Shown here: in pieces, positions 1 through 5,669 of the stretch | How the letters are laid out: every line of letters starts with the position of its first letter | Position numbering within the stretch: the first letter of the stretch is position 1 | Source: Methanoregula sp. | Lineage (GTDB): Archaea; Halobacteriota; Methanomicrobia; Methanomicrobiales; Methanospirillaceae | Assembly (NCBI GenBank): GCA_003136075.1 | Contig: PNBP01000185.1 | Coordinates: 1,472-15,563 of the forward strand | DNA length: 14,092 nucleotides | Direction of reading: 5' to 3' | Made by a program: the position numbers and the translations under genes | Notes under the pieces: model-generated | What the model was told of the DNA's origin: nothing | Database searches by the model: none | The model's input: only the letters and a program-made list of their open reading frames with translations

Positions 1-46
1 CAATAAAAAAGAATTTTTGTTTTTCTGCCAAAGGCACGAGTGCCTT
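1..46 (-). terminator. Terminator of mer
   Basis: A perfect inverted repeat at 31-46 (AAGGCAC, then GTGCCTT, practical loop of four bases) lies about 40 bases past the mer stop codon. Read on the minus strand it is followed by T-rich sequence and a TTCTTTTTT tract at 5-12. A stem-loop plus T tract fits an archaeal terminator. The window ends here, so further signals cannot be seen. Confidence 0.55.
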
Positions 47-86
47 GTCCGGCTTGTATCGTATCAGTTATCCTGGCAATGCAGGC

Positions 87-1073
87 TTATACAATATACT
101 TGCCGAGCAGGCGGATTGACGTGGTCATGTCGGGACCGAGTGGTGAACCGAAGATGATCTGTGTGACACCGGCCTTTGTCAGGTCTTCACACTTCTGCTT
201 GACCATTTCCGGGGTGCCGGCAATGGTGAATGCATCAATCTCTTTGTCCCCAACAAGCTCTCCAACAGTCTTGAAGTCGAACTTGCCGAGTGCTGCCTTA
301 ATCTTGGCGACATTGCCGAGGTCAAGTCCATGACGGGTAAGCAGTGCCTCCGGGGAGCCGGCTGCAATGAATGCTGCAACGATCTTTGCTGCATTGCGGG
401 CCTTCTTCTCACTCCGGTCAATCGACATGGCAGTGTATGCACCGACATCGAAGGTCTTCTTGCCTACTGCATCGGACGCCTTCTTGATGATCGGGATAGC
501 AATCTGGAAGTCTTTGGGGTTGGATGCGTTGATCAATGCACCGTCACCGATCTTTCCGGCAAGCTCAAGAACCTTGGGGCCCTGTGCACCGATGTAAACC
601 GGGATACTCTTCTTTCCGGGGAGGGTGACACCAGTCAGCTTTGCTCCGTCATAGTCGAAGAATTGCATGCCGGATTTCTTAATTTCCTCACCGGCACAGA
701 GCTTGCGGATCTGAACAACGGCCTCTTCAAGACGGGCAACCGGCTTTTCAGGGTTGATTGCCAGTTTCGGGAGCGTTGACAGGTCACCGGGTCCAATACC
801 GAGAACTGCACGGCCGTCGGAAATTTCGTTAAGCGTACAGATGAAGGACGCCATCGCGGCTGGTGTGTCGGTAAAAGCGTTCATGATACCCGGTCCCATC
901 TTCAGGGTTGTTGTTGCCTGAGCAATGGCGGCGAGTGTCGGGTAGCAGTGGCGGTTGTTATAGTGGTTCGTGATCCACGCGAAGTCAATATCTTTTGACT
1001 CAGCAAGTTTACAGAAGTTGACAACTTGCTTTACATTGACATTTCCTGGTACAAATTCAATTCCATATGTCAA
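87..1073 (-). CDS. mer: 5,10-methylenetetrahydromethanopterin reductase (F420-dependent)
   Basis: This enzyme reduces methylene-H4MPT to methyl-H4MPT with reduced coenzyme F420, in the cytoplasmic C1 branch of CO2-reducing methanogenesis. The 328-residue product has the length and layout of the luciferase-like TIM-barrel family. The opening TYGIEFVPG, the segment FAWITNHYNNRHCYPTLAAI, GPGIMNAFTDTPAA followed by LNEISDGRAVLGIGPGD, IPVYIGAQGPKVLELAGKIGDG, and the closing GTPEMVKQKCEDLTKAGVTQIIFGSPLGP are all characteristic of Mer. The start is TTG (1071-1073). It is chosen because GAGGTGA (1081-1087) sits seven bases upstream and no in-frame ATG is near; the ATG inside ACATATGG is out of frame. 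The gene stands alone, with its own promoter and terminator. The function is very secure; the exact start is slightly less so. Confidence 0.96.
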   Translation of the reverse strand: MTYGIEFVPGNVNVKQVVNFCKLAESKDIDFAWITNHYNNRHCYPTLAAIAQATTTLKMGPGIMNAFTDTPAAMASFICTLNEISDGRAVLGIGPGDLSTLPKLAINPEKPVARLEEAVVQIRKLCAGEEIKKSGMQFFDYDGAKLTGVTLPGKKSIPVYIGAQGPKVLELAGKIGDGALINASNPKDFQIAIPIIKKASDAVGKKTFDVGAYTAMSIDRSEKKARNAAKIVAAFIAAGSPEALLTRHGLDLGNVAKIKAALGKFDFKTVGELVGDKEIDAFTIAGTPEMVKQKCEDLTKAGVTQIIFGSPLGPDMTTSIRLLGKYIV

Positions 1074-1080
1074 GGTTTGT

Positions 1081-1122
1081 TCACCTCAATTGAGTATTCC
1101 GTCCACGCGTTTAAATAAATTA
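1081..1122 (-). promoter_or_regulatory. mer promoter and ribosome binding site
   Basis: On the minus strand an AT-rich ATTTATTTAAA element (1110-1120) is a good TATA box. It would place the transcript start near 1090, giving a short leader of about 16-20 bases that contains the SD sequence GAGGTGA (1081-1087). A 10-bp perfect palindrome, CTCAATTGAG (1085-1094), overlaps the SD and the expected start. It could be chance or an operator. Confidence 0.5.
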
Positions 1123-1137
1123 TGATTTAACGTTGGG

Positions 1138-1274
1138 CTCGGCGGGCATCCTAAAGGAATTGAAGCCCGTAAATCGATTATTTGGTTTTTGGTACCGATC
1201 CCGGCCCACGATTCTGGGATGAACGCAGTTAGATCTCCGCCATCTCACCCAAGTTGGGGCAGTTTTTATTTTTT
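1138..1274 (+). ncRNA. Candidate structured small RNA, unknown family
   Basis: This stretch has no convincing ORF but can fold into three successive hairpins. The first is CGGGC (1143-1147) with GCCCG (1165-1169), enclosing TCC/GGA around a TAAA loop. The second is a 7-bp stem ATCCCGG (1198-1204) with CTGGGAT (1214-1220), including one G-U pair. The third is a short CCCA/TGGG stem (1248-1258), followed closely by TTTTT-A-TTTTTT (1263-1274), which resembles a terminator. A TATA-like TTTAAATAAAT (1110-1120) lies about 25 bases before the proposed start. I do not recognise RNase P, SRP, 5S, a C/D or H/ACA guide, or a known riboswitch. The pairings were found by eye, with no covariation support. 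Confidence 0.25.
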
Positions 1275-1295
1275 GTCGTGCTACAAAATTCTAGT

Positions 1296-1412
1296 ATGAG
1301 CGTGAAAATTCACCATACCGGTTCTTTCCTGGAAGCACTACAAGAAAAAAAGCTGGGATTCGACAGGCAGGATGTGCTTGGCGTATTTTTTTGGCACGCA
1401 AAATCTTTGTAA
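1296..1412 (+). CDS. Possible small protein of 38 residues
   Basis: ATG at 1296 opens a 38-codon frame with a plausible soluble composition: a short polar start, then FLEALQEKKLGFDRQDVLGV, which could form a helix, and a final FFWHAKSL. The T-rich TTTTTATTTTTT (1263-1274) is about 26 bases before the ATG and could act as a TATA element for a leaderless transcript. A stem-loop with a T tract follows at 1433-1473. There is no SD and no recognised family, and such a short frame can occur by chance. It may also be a relic of a longer gene. Confidence 0.25.
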   Translation: MSVKIHHTGSFLEALQEKKLGFDRQDVLGVFFWHAKSL

Positions 1413-1432
1413 TGCACTTTTTTTACTACTTC

Positions 1433-1473
1433 ATCCCTGCCCGTAACGAGCATGCGGGGATTTGTATTTTTTT
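1433..1473 (+). terminator. Stem-loop terminator in intergenic region
   Basis: An 8-bp stem (ATCCCTGC at 1433-1440 with GCGGGGAT at 1454-1461, one G-U pair) and a 13-base loop are followed by TTGTATTTTTTT ending at 1473. Another T tract precedes it at 1418-1424. It would end a plus-strand transcript from the 1138-1412 region and would insulate the FtsZ-like gene from it. Confidence 0.45.
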
Positions 1474-1666
1474 CTCACAACGCCGAACCAAATCGTTAAA
1501 GAAAAGCATTTCAGGATGGAGGCATGATCGTATGGGGAGCATAGTGCATGACAGCAATCATCAATATGGGGGGTTTATACCAAAATTATCCACTCAATAA
1601 AACAGGGAGTATTTTTTTTCTTGTGTAATATTATCCTATAACATAATGTGCTTCCACAAGCAATAG

Positions 1667-1720
1667 TATATATAAAGGATATATGGACTCCCATCGTATT
1701 TTACTAGTAAAGGACAGGAT
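1667..1720 (+). promoter_or_regulatory. Promoter and leader of the FtsZ-like gene
   Basis: TATATATAAA at 1667-1676 is a strong archaeal TATA box. It predicts transcription from about 1697 and a leader of roughly 24 bases. AGGACAGGA directly before the ATG at 1721 is only a weak SD because it lies very close to the start codon. The rest of the gap, 1474-1666, holds several T tracts (for example 1612-1619) and nothing else I can support. Confidence 0.5.
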
Positions 1721-4048
1721 ATGAGGATTCTGGCAATAGGACTGGGCGGAGCAGGCTGTCGTATCGTCAGCCATCTTTATTCCACCGATCGGCGCAGCAG
1801 CAAGGTGGCCTGTGTTAAAGCGCTCGCTGTGGATGTTGATAGTGACACTCTGGCCCATCTTGTGGATCTTCCGGAAAACGCGAAGATCTTTTTTCCCGCT
1901 CTTGAACCAGAAGTATCAGGTGTTCCCTCCACCCGTGCCCAGACAGCGACCATCGATATAAACGAAATAATTGCACGGATCCAGAATATCGAAAGCGGGG
2001 AAACCGACGCGATCTTCATCTGCTGTGGGCTTGGCGGTAGCATGGTGGATGTGGCGCCACAGATGATCACCGCACTCAGGGCGTCGGTTGTCGAACCAAT
2101 ATTCGGATTAATCACCCTGCCATGCCTTTCTGAAGGGGAGAAACGTTCTGCCAAGGCTGCTGATGATATCGACATGCTCTCACCGCTCCTTGACGGTATG
2201 ATCCTTTTTGATAACGAGACCTGGTCTAAAAAAATGAAAGGTGTGGCGATTCCCCTGATAAAAAAGGACACAGGGTTTGCCGGATTGTTTGGGGCAAAAA
2301 AGTCCCGGAAGACAGTATCACCCATTCATCCCACGTTTGCCGCGTTGAATCTGGGAATCGTCAAAAGAATTAGTCTCATCCTTCGGGCGGGAGAGTTCAA
2401 AGCCGACGGGGGAATTGAACTTGCGGAAGTTGTGATGGATTCCGGGGAAGTACTCAATACGATGCAGGGTATGGGATTTATCACCATCGGGTATGCAGTC
2501 GAGCACCTGCCACACCATCCGCTGGGTTTTCTCTCGCACCTGAGTCCGATCGGCTTTTTTGCTGATGAACATAAAAAGAGGGATTCGCGTATCGTTGAGC
2601 TTGCCAAACAGGCAATATATAACGAAGTTTCAACACCCTGCGATATGACGAGTGCGGCAAAGGCACTTATCCTGATTGCCGGGCCATCGCATGAACTCTC
2701 CATGAAAGGGTTTATGACCGTCCGCAAATGGATTGATCGCAGCATCGCAGGACTGGAAACACGATCCGGGGATTATCCGGTCACAAATACGAAGTATGTG
2801 GCGATCATTATCATGCTTACCGGTCTTGAAAATATCCCCCGCATTACAGAACTACAAGAAATCCGGGAGCAGTATATCTCCGGCCGAAAGCGGCAGGCAC
2901 TGAGGAACGCGGGAATCGATCCCGATGCCGGTCGGCACATCGATGGAAGGGATCGTGTGCCAGCAGATATGCCGGCTTCAGGATCCGGTTATTCCGGTAA
3001 ACGGGATGAGATGATCGTCATCCCCGGCAAAAGACGTGCAGATGAACGGCGTGTTCCCACCCTGTCACCGGAAGCATCTTCACGATCCAATCAGACGACC
3101 GCGAGGCACGTTCAATCGGTGCCCGATGGGCAGAGTATACTCCCGGGTGGTCAGTCTCCACTCGCAACATCATCAAAATATGATCCTGACGGGGATAGGA
3201 GATCTTCTCAAAAAACGACATTGTCACCACCGGAAGTTCGGGGCATTACACCCGCTGGACAGGAGTCTCACACCATCCAGCAACCTTTTGAGCAGACCAG
3301 AATACCCTCCCGTCATACCATTATCAGAAGGGACTATGATCTGGCTGATAGGGCACCGGATTCCCTCCAGGGGAGTATAAATAATGCTCCGGTAGTAACA
3401 GAGCAGAGTAAAGATACCCCCCTAGTGGCATCGAAAAAGAAACCCGAACCGACACGTGTGCAGTCACCGCAGGGAAAAGAAGAACTCCTCAAGACAAAAG
3501 ATCTCAACCGGCAGCGGATAGAGAACGAACTACAGAGACAGCGGATGATGGCAATTCTGGGAAAATCGCACAAGATGCAGACCGTTCCTCCAGCCCACCA
3601 TCCACAGAATCCGGTACCCGTTCAGACAAAAACAATTATTCACCATGCTTCCCGCCAAGAAGGAAACCAGGTGCCCGCTGAACAAAAAGAGATTGATCAG
3701 CCAACTGAACGAGAAACAAGAGTGGTGATCACCAAAAAGAAGCGCATTGCTGTGCCTGAAGAGATATCTGATATTATACAGGAGCCTGAGCCCATTCCTG
3801 CACGGGAGATCCCTCATGATAGAGATATCCCACAATCAGAAGCCGATGATGCCATTCAAAAAGAGCCCCGCGTCGAAATGAAACGGATGGTTCAGCGTTC
3901 AAACGATGATATTTTCAAGGGAAAAGGGATCTCATCAAAAACATCTTTACGGGTGAATGACGAGGCACTCCTCCAAACCCGGTTAAAATCCAAAAAACTG
4001 CAGATTGATTATGAAGAATCTCCTGACAAAAATGACCCCCTGACCTAA
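1721..4048 (+). CDS. Divergent FtsZ/tubulin-superfamily protein with long disordered tail
   Basis: The protein has 775 residues. Residues 1-390 follow the FtsZ fold order. A nucleotide-binding start, IGLGGAGCRIVSHL (6-19), comes first. DAIFICCGLGGSMVDVAP (96-113) sits where FtsZ has the GGGTGTG tubulin signature. EGEKR (138-142) and DN (164-165) follow. Then VVMDSGEVLNTM (237-248) aligns without gaps to the FtsZ T7 loop, and YVAIIIMLTG (359-368) occupies a C-terminal-domain strand. The signature has lost its G-T-G core. T7 keeps one Asp (D240), its second Asp is Glu (E243), and the Asn is Val, so normal GTPase cycling is doubtful. Residues 391-775 are polar, rich in Q, R, K, P and S, probably disordered, with a short coiled-coil candidate at 586-612. 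No signal peptide or membrane segment is seen. It is unlike standard FtsZ1, FtsZ2 or CetZ. Assignment to the superfamily is inference from motif order; the role may be cytoskeletal or membrane remodelling. It stands alone, converging on the nrpR-like gene. Confidence 0.75.
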   Translation: MRILAIGLGGAGCRIVSHLYSTDRRSSKVACVKALAVDVDSDTLAHLVDLPENAKIFFPALEPEVSGVPSTRAQTATIDINEIIARIQNIESGETDAIFICCGLGGSMVDVAPQMITALRASVVEPIFGLITLPCLSEGEKRSAKAADDIDMLSPLLDGMILFDNETWSKKMKGVAIPLIKKDTGFAGLFGAKKSRKTVSPIHPTFAALNLGIVKRISLILRAGEFKADGGIELAEVVMDSGEVLNTMQGMGFITIGYAVEHLPHHPLGFLSHLSPIGFFADEHKKRDSRIVELAKQAIYNEVSTPCDMTSAAKALILIAGPSHELSMKGFMTVRKWIDRSIAGLETRSGDYPVTNTKYVAIIIMLTGLENIPRITELQEIREQYISGRKRQALRNAGIDPDAGRHIDGRDRVPADMPASGSGYSGKRDEMIVIPGKRRADERRVPTLSPEASSRSNQTTARHVQSVPDGQSILPGGQSPLATSSKYDPDGDRRSSQKTTLSPPEVRGITPAGQESHTIQQPFEQTRIPSRHTIIRRDYDLADRAPDSLQGSINNAPVVTEQSKDTPLVASKKKPEPTRVQSPQGKEELLKTKDLNRQRIENELQRQRMMAILGKSHKMQTVPPAHHPQNPVPVQTKTIIHHASRQEGNQVPAEQKEIDQPTERETRVVITKKKRIAVPEEISDIIQEPEPIPAREIPHDRDIPQSEADDAIQKEPRVEMKRMVQRSNDDIFKGKGISSKTSLRVNDEALLQTRLKSKKLQIDYEESPDKNDPLT

Positions 4049-4131
4049 AAAAATGGACACGGATCGATGCGTGGGGTTAAAAAAAGGGAAAGTCCAGCCG
4101 TGGATGATGAAGAGTTCAGGATCTGATTTTT
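4047..4131. terminator. Convergent terminator region
   Basis: The 81 bases between the FtsZ-like stop and the nrpR-like stop hold T tracts for both directions. On the minus strand there are two runs of seven T (4079-4085 and 4047-4053) downstream of the nrpR-like gene. On the plus strand TTTTT at 4127-4131 follows the FtsZ-like gene, just inside the opposing stop codon. No strong stem-loop was found, so these are simple T-tract terminators as is common in archaea. Confidence 0.45.
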
Positions 4132-5080
4132 AGTTAATCTCCATCACTTTTGAAAAGGAGATATTTCCAGCCCCGATTTCTGTTTGGATCTTGATGCCCT
4201 GCTCCACGCAGTTGCCGATATAATTCATACCGCTGAACGCGACAATGGAGATACGGTAGGGATTTTCCGGCAGGTTAAAAATTGCATTCCCCATCGCAAC
4301 CGGGAAGATGAATCCACAGTCATTCATATGGTGGATCGTTTCTTCCACCGCTTCTTTTGCTGAACCGGGTACTTCACGAACATTTGCAAGTGCGATCCCG
4401 GTTTTTGTTTTTGTAAATGCATGAATGGATGTCAAACCGGAAGAGATGAAAAGTTCAAGAGGATCTATTGTCGTACCCCGGTACCCGATTAAGTCCCTGA
4501 ACCCTAAGGGAGCGTTCTCCTCCATTTCAAGCCGTCCGCCATATGCCATTTTTACCGGGATCCCATTGCGCTGGAACACGCCATCCATCGATATACTGCA
4601 CAGAGTGATAACTCCTATCGCATCGGGAGGAATACGGGGATCGCGATCGATAATCCGGTATGAGTTGAAAAATCCACAGCCCGAATGTGCTACTGCATCA
4701 AATGCCGCAATTGCCTTTTCAAACGAGACTTTGGGGATGATGGACAAGTTATATGCGACATCACCGGTTCCGGTTTCAGGATTGAAGGTACTTCGATAGG
4801 CAAGTCGCTCCAGTTTGGAGATGATAAAACCGATCCGGTCATCGACAAGCGCGTTATCCGTCTCTTCCAGTCCAAGAGGCGTCAGCATCCGTCCCTGGTT
4901 GCCGATCTTTTCCGTAAACCCCGTGGTGTCAAGATAACTGAGGTAATACTGGACTGCCCGATCACTGAGCACAAAGCCCCGTTCCGCCATAAGTTCCGAG
5001 AGTCGTTTTGCTCCTACCGGTTCACGGTGTTCTTTTAGTATCCGCAGGATTTCGATGTATTTTCTCTCGGTTCGTATCAT
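4130..5080 (-). CDS. nrpR: NrpR-like transcriptional repressor (HTH plus one NRD/DUF128 domain)
   Basis: The 316-residue protein begins with a winged helix-turn-helix (about 1-75: RKYIEILRILKEHREPVGAK, then LSDRAVQYYLSYLD). A single NrpR regulatory domain (DUF128, about 85-310) follows, recognisable from VAHSGCGFFNSYRIID, GVITLCSISMDGVFQRNGIP, PLELFISSGLTSI and NDCGFIFPVAMGNAIFNLP. In methanogens NrpR represses nitrogen-fixation and ammonia-assimilation genes and is released by 2-oxoglutarate. This one-domain architecture matches the DNA-binding partner (NrpRI type) of two-protein systems, rather than the two-domain form of Methanococcus. The ATG overlaps the dut stop as ATGA. Its SD, GGAGG, lies inside the dut coding end (about 5090-5094), so translation is probably coupled. 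The family is secure; the regulon is inferred. Confidence 0.88.
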   Translation of the reverse strand: MIRTERKYIEILRILKEHREPVGAKRLSELMAERGFVLSDRAVQYYLSYLDTTGFTEKIGNQGRMLTPLGLEETDNALVDDRIGFIISKLERLAYRSTFNPETGTGDVAYNLSIIPKVSFEKAIAAFDAVAHSGCGFFNSYRIIDRDPRIPPDAIGVITLCSISMDGVFQRNGIPVKMAYGGRLEMEENAPLGFRDLIGYRGTTIDPLELFISSGLTSIHAFTKTKTGIALANVREVPGSAKEAVEETIHHMNDCGFIFPVAMGNAIFNLPENPYRISIVAFSGMNYIGNCVEQGIKIQTEIGAGNISFSKVMEIN

Positions 5081-5520
5081 CCTTTTTTCGCCTCCACCAC
5101 TCCTCTGCTATCCTGGTAGCTCCCGTTATATCGCTGGTTCCCGTTCCTGACCTCGTGCAGGATCATCTGCGCAATACGGTCGTTTTTCTGAAGGAGGATT
5201 TCATCATGCCCCAAATTTGTCATGCAAAGGGTCAGCTGCCCGCGAAATCCCGGATCGATAAATCCTGCACCCATAACAACCCCCCGCCGGCCATATGATG
5301 ACCGGCAGCGGATGGTTCCGGCAACATCAGGAGGGAGTTCAACCCATTCAAGACTGGGAACAAGTGTACAGGTTACCCGCGGGAGGAGAAGCGCATCGGC
5401 AGCGCGGAGATCATAGGATGCAGGCTGCTGGCACTCAGTTCCGTAGGGGGTAATAACCAGTTTTTCCTGCGGATTTTCAGTAGTGAGGCGCCGGATGATC
5501 ACTTCTGCTGACAGAATCAT
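5077..5520 (-). CDS. dut: Probable archaeal dUTPase (dCTP deaminase fold)
   Basis: The 147-residue protein belongs to the dCTP deaminase/dUTPase superfamily. It shows PASYDLRAADALLL (33-46), IRCRSSYGRRGVVMGAG (70-86), FIDPGFRGQLTL (87-98), NDRIAQMIL (113-121) and a shortened C-terminal YNGSYQDSRG (131-140). True dCTP deaminases carry a catalytic Glu just after the second Leu of the GxLxL strand. Here that position is Cys (C99), while the Asp typical of dUTPases (D89) is kept. This and the short length fit the archaeal dUTPase subfamily, which hydrolyses dUTP to dUMP and pyrophosphate and keeps uracil out of DNA. It is the first gene of a two-gene operon with the nrpR-like gene. The TATA element 29 bases upstream of the ATG and the lack of an SD suggest a leaderless transcript. 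A dCTP deaminase annotation is the alternative. Confidence 0.85.
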   Translation of the reverse strand: MILSAEVIIRRLTTENPQEKLVITPYGTECQQPASYDLRAADALLLPRVTCTLVPSLEWVELPPDVAGTIRCRSSYGRRGVVMGAGFIDPGFRGQLTLCMTNLGHDEILLQKNDRIAQMILHEVRNGNQRYNGSYQDSRGVVEAKKG

Positions 5521-5542
5521 TCATTAGTTTATCGGTAGAGAA

Positions 5543-5554
5543 TACTTAATATCT
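5543..5554. promoter_or_regulatory. Shared bidirectional TATA element for dut and tRNA-Arg
   Basis: CTTAATAT at 5545-5552 reads ATATTAAG on the other strand. Its centre is about 26 bases before the first base of the tRNA (5575) and about 28 bases before the dut ATG (5520), both within the normal archaeal TATA-to-start distance. No other TATA-like sequence lies in the 54-base divergent gap, so one element probably serves both genes. Confidence 0.5.
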
Positions 5555-5574
5555 TTTGATAAAAAAGATGGAAA

Positions 5575-5646
5575 GGATCCATGGGGTAGAGGACATCCTC
5601 TTGGGCTTCGAACCCAAGGACGCGGGTTCGATTCCCGCTGGGTCCG
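5575..5646 (+). tRNA. tRNA-Arg(TCG)
   Basis: The sequence gives a full cloverleaf of 72 bases without an intron. The acceptor stem pairs GGATCCA with TGGGTCC, including one G-U pair. A D arm follows, pairing GGGT with ATCC. The anticodon stem TTGGG/CCCAA carries the loop CTTCGAA, whose anticodon TCG (5608-5610) reads the arginine codon CGA. The T arm is GCGGG-TTCGATT-CCCGC. The discriminator base is G, and CCA is not encoded, so it must be added after transcription. A T tract follows immediately. Confidence 0.95.
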
Positions 5647-5667
5647 TTTTTAGCGTTCTTAAAAAAA
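5647..5667. terminator. T-tract terminators of tRNA-Arg (+) and the VWA gene (-)
   Basis: Five T residues at 5647-5651 directly follow the tRNA on the plus strand. Seven T residues on the minus strand (complement of 5661-5667) follow the stop codon of the convergent VWA gene by two bases. Only 23 bases separate the two genes. Confidence 0.5.
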
Positions 5668-5669
5668 GG

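Noticed and set aside
40..779. Plus-strand frames opposite mer (97, 149 and 76 residues)
   Set aside because: They lie antisense to a secure mer reading frame and arise from its codon bias.
1138..1274. Relic of 16S rRNA or a tRNA, suggested by TAAAGGAATTG and a T-arm-like GGTACCGATCCCGG
   Set aside because: The rRNA match is only about 11 bases and does not extend, and no cloverleaf can be built; a short TGGGC/GCCCA pairing alone is not enough.
1391..1600. Plus-strand 69-residue frame in the gap before the FtsZ-like gene
   Set aside because: It starts at TTG without an SD, runs through a stem-loop terminator and several T tracts that translate as runs of Phe, and shows no domain-like pattern.
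1777..2745. Minus-strand frames of up to 182 residues opposite the FtsZ-like gene
   Set aside because: They are shadows of the conserved core on the plus strand, which carries recognisable FtsZ-family motifs in order.
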